Of a stretch of DNA of 64,000 nt, positions 1-12,301 are shown piece after piece. A program made the translations under genes and the position numbers. The stretch spans positions 1,323,985 to 1,387,984 of the forward strand of contig JAEVLN010000003.1 of assembly GCA_018350325.1 (NCBI GenBank), in the 5' to 3' direction. This DNA comes from Globodera rostochiensis. Taxonomy: Eukaryota; Nematoda; Chromadorea; Rhabditida; Heteroderidae. Position 1 is the stretch's first letter, and each line of letters opens with the position of its first letter. The notes beneath the pieces are model-generated. The model had not been told where the DNA came from. It searched no databases and saw nothing but the letters and a program-made list of their open reading frames with translations.

Positions 1-2179
1 CCCTTTTGCATGATTTTTTTTCGGGAATGTAAATTTTTAATGCAAATTTGGACCTGATTTATTCTTTGATTGCCGAATTGGACAGGGCTGTTTGTTTGAG
101 AAGTGCAAAATTTGCTTCATAAATTTACACGGTTCTCGTTGTCCAAATTAAGATGCTACCGACGAATCGGATTTGAACAAATTTTTATTTGTTCAACCCT
201 CAAGCCATATAGGTAGTAGTCAGTATATGCATAGAGAGAGGCGCACTCTAAATTTGGGTTTCTGAAAGCAACGACCGAAATTAAATGAAGTTCGTGCTGT
301 AGGTGCGCCTGTGGTAGTATAAAAGAATCCCCCATTTTGTTAAACGTTTACCCCAAAAAGTTGCTCAGAATTGATAATATGCACCTCTTCCCCCCTTACA
401 ACCTTTGTTTCTGCTTCAATATGATCTAATTATCCCCGGTTTTCCTTCCGGGGTGGATTTTTGCTCAGAATTTGTCAACGGAATTTGCAAAATTTGGGAG
501 GACAATAGTAAGACCTTGCTTTCAGTTCACACGCTTTCCGACATCACATGGAGAGGGGTGTACTTTTGTAGTCTCTAATCAAATACATAAACAACAAAAT
601 ACAACTTACACTATTGGTCTCCTCAGCTCACAAAAAATACACATGTACTCAATCGAGCCTATTGTCATACATCGTTTCTCTGCTTATTTTTTCCATTTCG
701 AGTGTACATTGTGCTTCCGATCAATTTTCCTATGTATGCGTTATGCCCGCCACATTATGTGCTAATGACACGAATTTGTTGTTTGTTCCTTTTGCTGGTA
801 TTGTAAAATTATTGGAGGGCGATCGGGTCTTGCCTATATGTAATTAGTTCGGATCTTGAGAAACCGATTGCCCGGACTAAACAATCTCGGGTTTTTTTTT
901 ATGAAAGGCATGAATCCGGTCTGCGATCTCTACCGCAACAATATCCTTTCGTTCTCTGCCTGATTGTTGCACCGTTTTTTTTCTCTCCCAAGCAGCGCCA
1001 ATGTGTTTCATTTTTTGCTGATTGACGGATATATTCACGCACATCTATTGACCATGCACATGTATATTTCTCATGTCGCCAATAAGAATGCGCAAAACAA
1101 CTTACAAATGCCGTGTAGGAATTTGCCAAAATTTTGTGCCTCCATTAAAATTCACACATTTTAAGATATATTTTTGAAAAAAGATAAGTCTAACTTCCGA
1201 TTGATAAAAAGGCCTAGTCCTAACTATAATAACCTAATCTGAGGCCTAGATCTAAGCCGACAGGCTTTTTCTACGTAACTAGCTGTCACTGCACTCTACA
1301 CGGATTTGAAAACTACAATCATCCTGATTTCTTTTGGCATTCCCAGCAAACATTAGATGAACCTCTTGCAAATATTACAGATTGTTGCATTTTTGGTACA
1401 TGCCTAGATTAGTCCATTTAAAAACAGGTAGCAATTGGCGCCGAAACGTCCCGCCCCCCCCTGGGCAGTGGGAGCGAGGGATAACTTAATTGAAAACCAT
1501 TAGAAAAACTGTTTGAGGAGTCGTCGTTTTCAAGGATAAGCAACAAACAATATTTAAAATTGGCGATCTGTATCTAATTCGGGTTATATTTCCGTTTTTA
1601 AAAATGCAATACCAAAAATGCACTCCTAAAGGTCGATTTTTTATAGTAAATTCTAAAACAATACATGTAAATCCCTGACATTAGTTTTTTTTCTTGACCA
1701 AAATTTCACAGTTAGGTAAGTTTCGATAATTTTCAAAAAAATCCATTTTATTTTTTCAAATTAAAGTCGGAGAGCGAACAAATGGTCAATTAAATCCGTG
1801 CATTTGAACGATTTGGACAGAAAATAATGAAAATTAATGTTAAACGGGGAGTTCGAATTTCGGGGTTTAAAATCGATCGCGGAGCTCATTTGTCAGATCC
1901 CATTTTTAAAATTACACATTCAACTCAAACGCAAAAATTGATTTTACATGACATGTGTGTGCTCAAGCTCAGCCATTTTTCCTTCGCATTCGTTGATTCC
2001 CCTTTCCCACATGTGTTTTAAATAGATTTGAGTTCTTGGACGAAATCTCGGGTTTGCAAAAATTCCAGTTTACGCCCTATTAAAAATTGTAAACTTGACC
2101 CCGGGTTTTCCAGGACATTTCCTGTAATATTAATTGGACTTTTCCGTGGAAAATAATAATCTTGAAAAGCACATAATCA
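1..2179. other. No gene recognised
   Basis: This AT-rich stretch holds only short open frames without recognisable domains or a consistent exon chain. A C run lies near 1454-1461. The last part should contain the promoter and 5' untranslated region of the MATH-BTB gene that starts at 2180. I found no RNA gene or mobile element here, although an upstream non-coding exon cannot be excluded. Confidence 0.5.
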
Positions 2180-4144
2180 ATGATGGAGCCGACCATAGCG
2201 GAGCTGTCTATGCCATACGATTCAACTGCAGCTACAACATCACATATGACTAATGCGTCCCAGACCGAAATTCGAGTCGAGGTTTGCTGTCTTTTTTTAC
2301 ACAACAAAATTGAAGATTTGATTTTGAACCGCTGAATTTTCATTTAAATATTTTCAGTATCTGAAGCATCACTGGACAGTGAAGAATTTTTCGCATTGTT
2401 ACCAGGAGTACCTGGAGAATTACGTAAATTTACCGAACAGCGACCTGACGTGGTCTATCAAAATCTATCCGAAGGGAAACGGCGAGAACAACAAGGTTGC
2501 TTGCAGTTTTTGTACTCTTTGAGTTCCATTTACGATTATTTTTAATCAAAAAACGACGATTGGGAATATCAGGGGGGTTTTTATAGTGAGGCTTTATGTT
2601 GTGAGTTTTTTAATTTAAAAAAAATTACTTAAGGACTTTGTGTTCCTCTGCCTTAACCGTGTCATCGGAAACAATGTGAAGAGCAACAAAATCGGCTTCA
2701 AGTATGCTCTTCATTACTGTTTAGCGTCCTTCCATTTTTGCAGGATCCAAAAATTTAAACTCCAAAATTTGTGAAGAAAAAAATGTTCCATTTCAATTTT
2801 GGGTCTCGCTTCTACCTGAAGAACAGCGAGGGGCGGGACATAGAGATGCGCATCCACCCGAACCCGTCCCATTCGGACTACGTGTCCTACATCAAGCGGG
2901 ACGTTCTCTTCCCGCAAATTCAGCCAGCCGACAGCATCACCGTTTTTGTGGAGATTGACGTAGCGGTGGAGACGGTGACTACCAGTGTGGACGACTCGTG
3001 CAGGGTATAAAGCTCGCTACTTTATTTTAAAATTCATTTTCGAAATTTTTTCTAATTATTTTGCCATTTATAATCCTGTCCTGTACAGCTTAGCAAACCG
3101 TGCATTTGTGAGCATCAGCTGGGCGACGACTATTTAAAGCTGTTGAACGACGGCGTGCTCACCGATTTCACCATTCGAGTAGTGCAGGAGAAGGACAATG
3201 GAAATGACGGCGGTGGGAAGAGCGGTAGTAGCGGCGGCGGGGAATGTTCCACAGCACTGCAACCGCAACAAAATGAGGTCGTTCAAGTGATTTATTTATT
3301 TATTTTTGACTTACTCCGTTCTCTTCGTCCCTCAGGTGCGCGAGATCCCAGTTCACAAGGCCATTCTAGCGGCACGGTCGCCCGTCTTTGCCGCAATGCT
3401 ACAGCATGTGGATACTAGCGAATCCAAAACGGTGGGTGTTCTCGGGACTGTGGAGCTCAAGTTATAGCGGGCCATACGCTGTGGACATGGAGGGAGTGGG
3501 GAGACAGAGTCCCGAGTTCAACTTGTTTTTATTATTTTTGTTTTAAGGGTGTACTTGAAATCAAAGACGTGGAATGCGGGGTGGTGAAGGAAATGCTGAA
3601 CTTCATCTATAGCGGCAAAAGTTCCTCACCGGAGATCAACGAAATCGCATCCGATCTGCTGATTGCGGCCGACAAATACAGGTTGTGTGGTGCCGGAGTG
3701 AACTGATCAAATATTTTTTGATTCAATGTTTGTTTTTCAAAATTTAGTTATTTTGCGTGACATTTTTTTAAACTTTTGCCTTCTTCTGTTTTAAATATTT
3801 TTATTATTTTGAAATCAAACAAATCGCACAGATTGGAAGAACTCAAAACGCACTGTGAACACTGCCTTATCCAAGCAATCAACTTCGAGAACGCGTGCCA
3901 ACTGCTGATCATTGCCGACATGTGACATTTGAACTGCCATTTTAAACTCGACCCTCACAATTTTTTGAAATTTACTTTCATTTTTAGGTACGGTGCCCAA
4001 TTTTTGCGGAAACGTGTGCTGCAGTTTATTATGCAACATCCGAAGAAAATCACGCAGACCGTCGGCTGGGAGAGCATCATCGGCGACAGCCGCCATCGTC
4101 GGCTTGCAACAGACATTGTGGCATCCTTTGAGAAACCGTGCTGA
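2180..4144 (+). CDS. mel-26: MATH-BTB protein, MEL-26/SPOP family (CUL3 substrate adaptor)
   Basis: Nine exons are seen: 2180-2281, 2358-2495, 2634-about 2701, about 2810-3004, 3089-3277, 3336-3431, 3548-3681, 3832-3921 and 3988-4144. The protein starts with a short variable region, then a MATH domain beginning YLKHHWTVKNF, then a BTB domain with VHKAILAARSPVFAAML, followed by the post-BTB (BACK-like) helices. This order is that of SPOP and C. elegans MEL-26, which use MATH to hold a substrate (katanin MEI-1 for MEL-26) and BTB to bind cullin-3 for ubiquitylation. The ATG at 2180 is followed by a second ATG and keeps phase with exon 2. A glycine/serine-rich insert (GGGKSGSSGGG) sits just before the BTB core. 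The join of exons 3 and 4 is not resolved: a good GTATGC donor exists, but no AG acceptor gives the frame that continues FYLKNSEGRD. The family is clear; one-to-one orthology with mel-26 is inferred. Confidence 0.88.
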
Positions 4145-5476
4145 TCTGATCAATCCGGTCTGTCCGATCAATCCACGGATGCTAACTAAATAATTTGCGA
4201 TTGGAATGTTAAAAATCTTCATAATTTAAAATTTAGATTTGTAATTCGTTCCCCCCGGCATTAATCATTTGTTATTCTGTTGCCTGCAAGAACAATCCAC
4301 GATGGCGCTGCTTTCTCTCTGCTTTCTTCTGACCAAATTCAACTGACTTTTCTTATGCAAAACAAACAAAAAAAGATATTTTTTCGCGATTTGCCCAACA
4401 AAAACATTAATTAATTCTTTTTTAAAGTTTGTTTGTTGTTATGTTTTTTGGTGGGAAATTCGCTTCAAATTTAACCATTTTAATTTTCTCAAAAGAGTCA
4501 AAAATTTCCCACCATTTTTTCTTCTCTAAAATTATCATTTTTTATTTTGTGCAACATTTAATTAATGTGACGCCGCCTTTTTTCATGTGCAATTGGATAC
4601 GCTCTGATTTTATGTGATTTATGAAAATCGGACAAAAAAATAGTTTTTTTGACTTTTACAAATTTTTGGCTTTAAAATTGCGGCGTACAAATTGCCCCCA
4701 TCTTCCGGTTGCCTTGAGCAATATTTGTTATCGTACTTTTGTGCATAATTTCAAAGAATGCGTAAATTTTGAGCATTTAATTGCCAAATTCTACTCTCGA
4801 TTATGTACTCCAAGGATAACATTCTGGGTTGTTTATATGCCTGATCAGTGATCATTTTGTGTGTGCGTCTGTTAAGTTAACTATTTGCCGTACGTACAAA
4901 CGACAGACATTTGTGCAACATTTTTCTTTAACAATTGGGTTTAAACGGGGGGCTGCCAAATTTTAGATCATTTTTTTGTTACATTCTGAAAAAGTTGGCA
5001 GCTCCAAACAATTTTAGAATTCTTTTTTCGATAATTCGCTTATATTTTACGCTTCAATGAATTTAATTATTTCTTTAATTTGCTCCATAGAACTAAAAAA
5101 CTAAAAGCTGAAAGATTAATTGCAAAGCGTAAAATTTAATTGCGAATAACAATAAAATTGTACAAAATGCCCATTTTTGGGTGCTTAAAATTAATTTTGA
5201 TTGTATTTTGTCTTAATTTCTTTCCACCGGTTAGTGGTGTAATTAATTCTTTCCAATTTAATTCGATGGCATTTTCTTTTGCCTAATTTTGTCATTACAT
5301 TTCCAATCCTCCGACAGTCTCTGCGCCCCCGCCCTTTTGCTTTGATTGCGAAAATATTGCTGTGTAAATTTTAAACAATATTTTTTTTCTCTTTTTTTCA
5401 TAATTCCGTTGTTTTGTCAACGTAATTTTTGTTTAAAAATTCGAATAAAATTGTTCCAATTTTTTGACGCAGATTT
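4145..5476. other. Intergenic, AT-rich
   Basis: No coding exon is visible. The 3' untranslated region of the MATH-BTB gene begins here and carries, at about 4150-4171, a short word that recurs in an intron near 23214. A good 3' splice site (GACGCAG) ends at 5472, four bases before the next start codon. Confidence 0.5.
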
Positions 5477-6810
5477 ATGGCTGGCAAACTTCGCCAGCAT
5501 TCGCTGTCCAGTGTCCGGAAGCTGCAGGAAGTGAGTGGGGGGGGGGCGGGGGATGCGCCAATTTATTTTATTTTATTTACCCTTTTTAATTATTAAATAT
5601 TAAAATTAATGGGCAAATTCTTTAAGCTTCTCCACGACTGCAATTTGCAATTGGCCGCCTTTCGTAGCCAAACGCAGCAAATCGGCACTGGCGCGGACAG
5701 TGCCCAACTGCGGCGAGAGTTGGACAACAATGCGAAGGTGGCCGAATAAATACGATTTATTCATGCGATTGATTAACAAAAAAAAAACATTTCATTTTTG
5801 TTTTTGCTAACTTTTGGCAAATTTTTTTCTTTTTAAAAATATAACAAAGCTCTGCCGCCATTCTAAAAGTTTCCCTCTTTTAATTCTTTGCTTTTAAGGG
5901 CTGTTTTCGTGCTTGCGAGACAACCAAGAACAGTGTGCTGCCACAGCTCAAGCGGGAAGGTGTTCTTTGATTAACGAAAAGTGCCTAAATTCACGGCACA
6001 AACATTTTGTGGCAAATCTTTTCGATTTTCGGTCTGTCTGATCTGCATGATCAGACAGATATTTTTTTTGTTGCCAATTTTTCTATGGCCATTTTGACTG
6101 AACAGAAATTACCCTTGGATTGATTGGGATCAGTTCATGATCAGCATTTGCAGGGTCAATGGGATTTATATAAATCATTTTCCCGCACACGGAGATAATA
6201 GCCGCCGGTCATTTATTTCTCAGATCGATCACTTTCGGGGACATTTTTCCTCCAATTTTCATTCCTTCGCAGGAAACGCTTTCAGCCAATGCGTGATCGG
6301 CTTCATCGGCTGCGTGAGCGCATTTTTGCTGGAGATCAAACGTTGTGAGGCGCTGGAAAAAACGTTTCGCATGGACGAGGCGCCGATGATGTGAGTAAAT
6401 TGTTTAATTTTAGAAACACTTTAATTGTAATTAATTTAGAATAATTAATTTAGAAAAACTTTAATTGTAATTAATTTAGAATAATTAATTTAGAAATACT
6501 TTGTAATTAATTTTAGAAACACATTAATTGTAATTAATTTAGAAATACTTTGTAATTAATTTTAGAAACACTTTAATTGTAATTAATTTAGAAATACTTT
6601 AATTATATTGACTGATCGCATAATTTTAGTGCCGAGCCACTGGTAGGCCCCGTCGAGGAAATGCTCGAAACTCTGGAGAATCTGATCACCGTGCACTATT
6701 CGACCAGCGAAAGTTCGCCCGAGTCGAAGGTGACGCCGCGCAGACGCCGCACCGGCGGCTGCCGACCGCACTGCGCGTGTGTCGACCTGGTGAAGACCAG
6801 CTATGCCTGA
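5477..6810 (+). CDS. rsbp-1: R7BP-like protein (RGS7-binding protein, RSBP-1 type)
   Basis: Five exons: 5477-5530, 5627-5737, 5899-5959, 6273-6390 and 6630-6810. All phases agree and give a protein of about 174 residues. The centre (LLHDCNLQLAAFRSQ, later NAKGCFRACETTKNSVLPQL) follows the helical pattern of vertebrate R7BP (EFNTQVALYREL ... KGCEMARQAHQKL). The C-terminal end is basic then cysteine-rich (PRRRRTGGC..HCAC), as in R7BP, where a polybasic stretch and palmitoylated cysteines hold the protein on the membrane. R7BP/RSBP-1 anchors R7-type RGS proteins with Gbeta5 (EGL-10 or EAT-16 in C. elegans) and so regulates Go and Gq signalling. The start follows a strong 3' splice site ending at 5472. 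The identification rests on recalled family patterns and remains to be confirmed by a profile search; the C-terminus differs in detail from the vertebrate protein. Confidence 0.7.
6391..6629 (+). repeat. AT-rich tandem repeat in intron 4 of the R7BP-like gene
   Basis: The intron is nearly filled by imperfect copies of a unit of roughly 30-45 bases built from AATTTAGAAA, ACTTTAATTG and TAATTAATTT. Copies differ by loss of small blocks. The splice sites GTGAGT (6391) and TTTTAG (ending 6629) lie outside the repeat. Confidence 0.75.
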
Positions 6811-7381
6811 GGGCATGATCAGCAAAAACTGTGACCGATCACTCATTTTCCCGAACATTTTCATTGATCTTGTACATATTACCGTAGACTGTAATTACTG
6901 CAGGGATCGTATCTGTCCTTTTTTTAAAGATTTGCCCTTTTTGGGGTATCCCAATCTTTAAAATTTGAAATGTCCTTTTTTTTTTTTAAATTTGTACTCT
7001 ATTTGGGGTACCCGTCCTTTTTTTGTCCTTTATTTGAGATTCTGGAGCTTTTTGAAGAACTTTTGTTTAAATTTTGAATAATCTTAAGACGGATCGCCAA
7101 ATTTGTTAATTTTGAAGCATTTTACTGTGTTTTCTGACCTTTAACTTAAACAAGCGTTCCCATTGCATAATAAATTCCCCCCCCCCCGTTCCCCCCCCCG
7201 CCGACCGGACCAATGAATAAGTTTTATTGATTTCGTCCATTTGCTGAAAACCAACAGATAGCAGCATTCATTACCAACACAACAAACGTCCGCCACGTAC
7301 AGTTGGCGAAAAAACGATTGATAGTTTTATACCTCAAAATGGATTTTGAATTTAATTAATTTGAACAATTTTTAAAGCAAA
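6811..7381. other. Intergenic with C runs
   Basis: No coding exon is visible. C runs occur near 7179-7198. A 3' splice site (TTTTTAAAG) ends at 7377, four bases before the next ATG, so spliced-leader trans-splicing is possible for the downstream gene. Confidence 0.5.
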
Positions 7382-8464
7382 ATGATGGACGAATTGGTCT
7401 CGATTCTTGAAGCGGACCTCCGCTCGACGATCTCCGAAAAGCTGCCAACCAGAGCCAATCAAATGCACGCGCTGGCAGCCAAATGCTCTGGAATTGTGGT
7501 AGTGTTGCAAATTCGGCCATTTCCTTTTGCACAAATGCCATCCTCCCCCACCCCCACCCCCACCCCCACCCAATTCAGTGCCAAAGAGGAGATGACGTCA
7601 TGTGCCCTCCTAAGCAACTGACCGAATTGATTTGGGAACTTCATCCAATACTCGGTGAGAAACATTTTTTTTGTTTTTGGATTTCGGGGGGGGGAAGCTG
7701 TACTTTGAGATGGGTAAAGCGAGATTCAGACATTTTCCCCGGCTTTTGGCTGTACCCCCCGTAGGCCCTGCCTTTTGGGGGGGGGGGGGGGTACATGCCC
7801 TCGTAATTTTCGAAGACACCTGCTGAGTTGTGAAGATTATTAGGTACTTAATTACTTTTCCAGTTGACACTGTGACGGAACTTCATTCGATTGAGGCCAA
7901 ATGCAACCGAATCAAAAACGACGAGAAGATTTGCTCGGGAGTGAAGCTTTTTGAGAATATTGTGGGTTTTCAATTAGTAATTCCGTTTTTGTAATAAAAT
8001 TAATTAACATTTAACGGCTTTTTGCTTAATAATATTGCAGGAATGTCTGCATAATTTGCTTAAAGAAGCTCGAGAAAAAGCGGAACAATTGTCAGGCCGA
8101 GTCGACAAATACTTCGAAGAGCAGGAGCGATTTGACGCCGGCAAAACGCTCTTTCGGTATGAGGAAAAAGATCCCTCCAAAATTCATTTAATTCTTTTAG
8201 AATTTAAAATATTTTTACGCTAAATAATGAAAATTAATTCAATTTTGGATGGGTTGCTTCTTCTTCCAATGCTTTTGCTTTCCCTCAAACAGCGCTTTGG
8301 TGGCTTCGTACGATTTGCGCACAAAAAAAGAGATTCAAATTGGCCTGTGCATCATCCGAAATCAAATTGTTTCGTTGCACCCGAAGCTGCAACACAACCT
8401 GGAGCTCGTTCTTTCTGCCGGGTCGTCGAAAAATGCCCATTTGGGCATGGGAATGTTCACCTGA
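7382..8464 (+). CDS. Unrecognised small helical protein
   Basis: Five exons join with consistent phase: 7382-7495, 7579-7654, 7864-7961, 8041-8156 and 8293-8464, giving about 191 residues. I do not recognise the family. The sequence is rich in charged residues with heptad-like leucines, for example ELHSIEAKCNRIKNDEK, then CLHNLLKEAREKAEQLSGRV and KYFEEQERFD, so a coiled coil is likely between residues 65 and 140. The C-terminal part (IQIGLCIIRNQIVSLHPKLQ) may be a further helix pair. No signal peptide or membrane segment is seen. The pattern resembles subunits of small coiled-coil trafficking or kinetochore complexes; the central part is faintly like the N-terminus of COG3, but the rest is not. 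Intron 1 contains a (CCCCAC)n run at about 7546-7570. It is 570 bases downstream of the R7BP-like gene on the same strand. Confidence 0.6.
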
Positions 8465-9170
8465 GGGGCAATTGTTGGGTTAGCCGCCGACCCCAAGAAG
8501 CCGACCTGTTACACTATTTAATGTTTCCGATAAACTGATTTCAACTTTTAACGGATTTATAAACGTTGGCGATACCCTCTGGCTGATTGGGCCATGTTAC
8601 AGATTTGAATAATCCAAAAATCCATCTGATCTCGAATGTTTCATTCTCGAAATGTCGAAGAAAGGGATGAAAGGCTTTTCGGGGCTTGTTCAAAGATCAC
8701 ATCAGAATGAATGCAATCGCCGATGGTGGACGATAGAGGGCAATTTGTTGTGATAGTTGAAGCGCGATCAGCAGAGGACGGACGGCACACTTTTCTCATC
8801 TTTCCACTCCCAACTGTCAGTTTGCTGTGTCATCATTTTGTCATTTATTTTTTGGAATTTCGTTGATCGATTTATATGGGCCAAGTCCCGAAGTCGGTGA
8901 TCATGGCCAACTGGCGGTGTCCGAGGAGGGGTGGGGAGCGTTGGGAGTTGGGGCCGACATTTAAAGCTCCGAAGGCTTAAATTCCCTTTAAACTGAAGGA
9001 TTTATAGTCAATTTTTGTTTGAAAATCCAAAACTATGTACATAGCTTGCTTTTGGAAAACCAATCCCTCTCTTTCAAGCCATTTTTTGAATTAAATAACC
9101 CCTCGGGGGTGGGGGGGGGGAAGCCCACCCCCCCCCTTTCATCTCATCATCATTCATTCATTCCATTATT
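8465..9170. other. Intergenic
   Basis: No coding exon is recognised. The sequence includes the probable 3' untranslated region of the upstream gene and, near 9102-9137, adjacent G and C runs. Confidence 0.45.
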
Positions 9171-10930
9171 TGTATGTTTTTGAGTGTTTTTTCAGCCCTA
9201 GCAAATGATGTTCCCACCCCATCAGCATCATTCTTTTGTGGGGCGCTTTTGTGTTCAGTTGGTTCTCACGTTCCCGCCCCCGAGGGGATGGGGGTGGGGG
9301 GGGGGGAGGGGGAAGAGGCGGGCCCTCCGGTTCTCTCTCTCTTCTCTCTCGCTTGCTTCATCGCTCTCTGTCACACTGATAAGCAATGCATGCACACACA
9401 CACATTTGGCCATAGAGTTTTTTTCTCTAATCGATCTCGAGGTTAAATCCATTCAAGCAGCAGGCTGGCTGCCAGCGGTGCAGTGAGGAGAAGCTTATCG
9501 ATATGAGAGAGTGCAGCTGCGCAGAGAGAGCGCCGCTTCTTGGTCAGAGAAGCAGAGACACGCACGCGCATGTTGATGCTATTTTTGGCATTAGCCATGT
9601 CGCTCTCGACTTCGTGGCCAAGCTCGCTGACAGCCGCCGTCTCCACGCGTGCGGCACTTCCTCTGCGTCTATGCCAGTGCTATCTCTGCTTCTTTTCCGC
9701 CTTCTCTACTCTTCTTCTCTCCTCTCTTTCTGTCCAACGTCTCGCCTCTTTTCTCAAACACTATGGCTTCTCTGGATCGCCTTTTACTGCACTCTCTCTC
9801 TCTCCTTCATTTCTCAGGATGAACTGCTGGCGCCGGATGCTCTCGCGTCCATTAGTCAGTGCGTCCTTCTTTTCTCTTCCTGCATTATTTATTTGGGGAA
9901 GGACTGGGGAAAGAGCTCCTCTCCTCCGTTCTCGCCTCCGTCCGCCACAAAATCCACGGCCTTCGCCCGAGGGGCGGCTTTGGCCAACGTGCCAATGGCC
10001 GCTCCCTCCTACCTTTCTTTTTTGTCCTCCCCTCTTTCTTTTCCCTCTTTTTGGTTATTACTTTCTCTCCTCCCTCCCCCTCTCTCTCTCTTTCTCTCCC
10101 CTCTCTCTCTCTGTTTGTGCCATATTCCATGTGCTATATTCTCTGCTCTTTTTCTCTTCACCTCTCGCTAGCACACTATCTCGCCCCTCCTGTTTCTCTC
10201 TCTCACAACTCTCCGGCCCACCCAAATCCATGCCCATCCGCCCCTCATTCTCTGAGACTCTCGAGTCTCGACCGCCTGCCTATTCCCTGTCGGTTGGCGC
10301 TTTCTTGTCGAGACAAGCCAGAGGTCCGCCATCGCCCTTCTGCTGCTGATTGCGGCTATTTTGTGGGCTTGGTGTTTGGGGCTTGGAGGAGGCTGAACTG
10401 CTCTGCCCCTCCGGCGTCTCCCCTCCCCCTCAAATTTCTTAGGCCGCCGCAGGGCACACGCCCATCGCCACAGGGCAAGGCAGGCCAGCGGCGGCCCCAC
10501 AGCGTCCGCGGCAATGAAAGAGGAGAGAATAAAGCAGCCAGAAGAGGCAGCAGCACCACTCTTCCGCTTGCCTCTCTCATCATCCATTTTCTCCCCCCTC
10601 CCCCCCCCCCCGCCGCCTCTCATCCCGGGGCTGCTGGCCTTGGCCCTGTGGCGTGGCCAAGCTTTGCTGGGCCCAGGTCGCACAGAGCACCAATTGCTCG
10701 GCTCGTCCGTCGTGTGGCGGTGGTGGTGCCTCCTTCTGGCCAGAAGGGCGGCGGATTGTGTTGTTGCCCGTCCCCCTTTTACCGACGAAGCCCCCCCCCC
10801 CCTCCCTCCCTCCCTGCCCCCTCCGGCGTTGTCAAATTCTTTCTTCCCCCCATTTTTACCTCTTGTTATTATTAGTGCCCTCCCCACACCACCCAAAGAG
10901 GAGAGAAGCTTGGATGCCATTTGTTAATTA
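9171..10930. repeat. Long CT/GA-rich low-complexity region
   Basis: About 1.7 kb of the + strand is dominated by C and T with many CTCTCT blocks, plus C runs near 10590-10610 and 10793-10802. It yields long open frames in several phases on both strands, whose translations are only L/S/P/F or R/E/K-rich low complexity, so I do not call a gene. CT/GA tracts are common near nematode promoters; a regulatory role for the Gs alpha gene downstream is only a guess. Confidence 0.6.
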
Positions 10931-12301
10931 GGGGCCCTTCCTTAATTGATATTGGCAATCGATCCTTGTACTTTTAGTGTCTTTGCTTTTGTTTTATAAG
11001 TAGCATTTAATTAAAGTCCCCCCCCCCCCCCACGGGAAGGCATTGGCACTTTGATCCCAACTCTTTTTATTTCGAGAAAGCTCGGATTGATTCGGTTTCG
11101 GGATTTTGATATTCGTCGGGCCATCCGTCAACCCTCACCCATCCGGCATTCCGGTCCCATCTGTCTGCCCCCGATTTTAAACTTTCTTCCGTTCCCTCTC
11201 CAATTTCACTCCCCCCCTACCCTCTCAAGAACATGTCAAAAACTTTACCCTCAGACGCACTTAAATGCCTTGGAATGGCCTATCTTTTTTCAATTTTTGT
11301 GCTGAAGGGGGCGGGCAAAAAACGATTTTAAATTTAAATCAGCTGTCGTCTGGTTGGGTTGGGAGGGGTTTTCAAAAAAAAAATTTTTTTTTGAGTGGAG
11401 TGGCAGGCGGGCGGCGGGATTCGCAGAAGGAAAGTCAGGATATGTTTTACGTGAGACTTTCGACCATTGCTTCTCTGATCAGAGCATTGATTTCTCAGAC
11501 TTTTGTTGTGACTAAAAAAGAGTCTAAAAACGCAAAAATACCATAAATTTCTGTTCGAGACTCTCGACCAGCGTTCTCAACCAGCACAGCAGCCAATCAG
11601 TCGACGGTCGCCGTTCCGCGTCAGTCCCCCGCCCCATCATCGCATTTTCTTCCAAAACCCCCGCCCCGTTTTTGGGGGAGGGGGCGAATCTTCGCCCATT
11701 TGGCGGAGTTTCCCTTTTCTCTCAATTCGCCCCTCCCCCCAAGGCTCAATTATTGGACGTTGAAATCCATTAAAATTTAAATTATTTTAATGCTTTAAAA
11801 ATTGAAACTTTTAACAATTTTTTTTAAATTTTAGCCCCCTCTAACTTTTCAAATCGATTTTTTGTGGCTTTTGAACCGCGCCGTCCGTCTTCCCCACATT
11901 CACCAAATTGCATCAATTCTGCACCAATTCCTGCGTTTTATTGTTGTTCTCTTAATTGAGCAGCAGCAGCACAACAACAACCAACGAGGTCGAGCAGTAG
12001 CCGAAGGGCAACACACGCAGAGACGACGATAACGATACTGAAGCAGCACAACAAAACCATCAACGGCGTCGGTGAAAAGGTCGTCGAGTTTGGGCGGAGA
12101 ATATTTTTGGGGTGCTCTCCGAGCCCCATGTTGATCAGATTCGGACCAGATCATGAATGGGCAAAAGTTGAATCACGGCACTGATCAGCCTGTCCGTTTT
12201 GTGACTTTTAGATTAAGACGGGTCCGATTAAGCCTAGGACAAAAAGAGAGATGCCATGCTTTTGTTTTGGTTGTCTTAAGGCTTAAAACAAAGTTTTGCA
12301 G
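10931..12301. other. Region upstream of the Gs alpha gene
   Basis: No firm exon is seen. A C run lies at about 11018-11030 and a CAG/CAA-rich patch at 11960-12060. A short frame at 12153-12191 (MNGQKLNHGTDQP) followed by GTCCGT could be a first coding exon in phase with the exon at 12302. Another frame at 12251-12280 (MPCFCFGCLK) is in phase too, but would need an intron of only 21 bases. Neither is established. Confidence 0.35.

Noticed and set aside
5477..8464. Operon of the R7BP-like gene and the small coiled-coil gene
   Set aside because: The genes are on one strand, 570 bases apart, with an acceptor before the second start, but no evidence for a shared transcript can be read from the sequence.
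9503..10927. Long open frames of up to 338 codons on both strands
   Set aside because: Translations are almost only Ser, Leu, Pro, Phe or Arg, Glu, Gly, from CT/GA-rich DNA; no domain, no splice pattern and overlapping frames in several phases.
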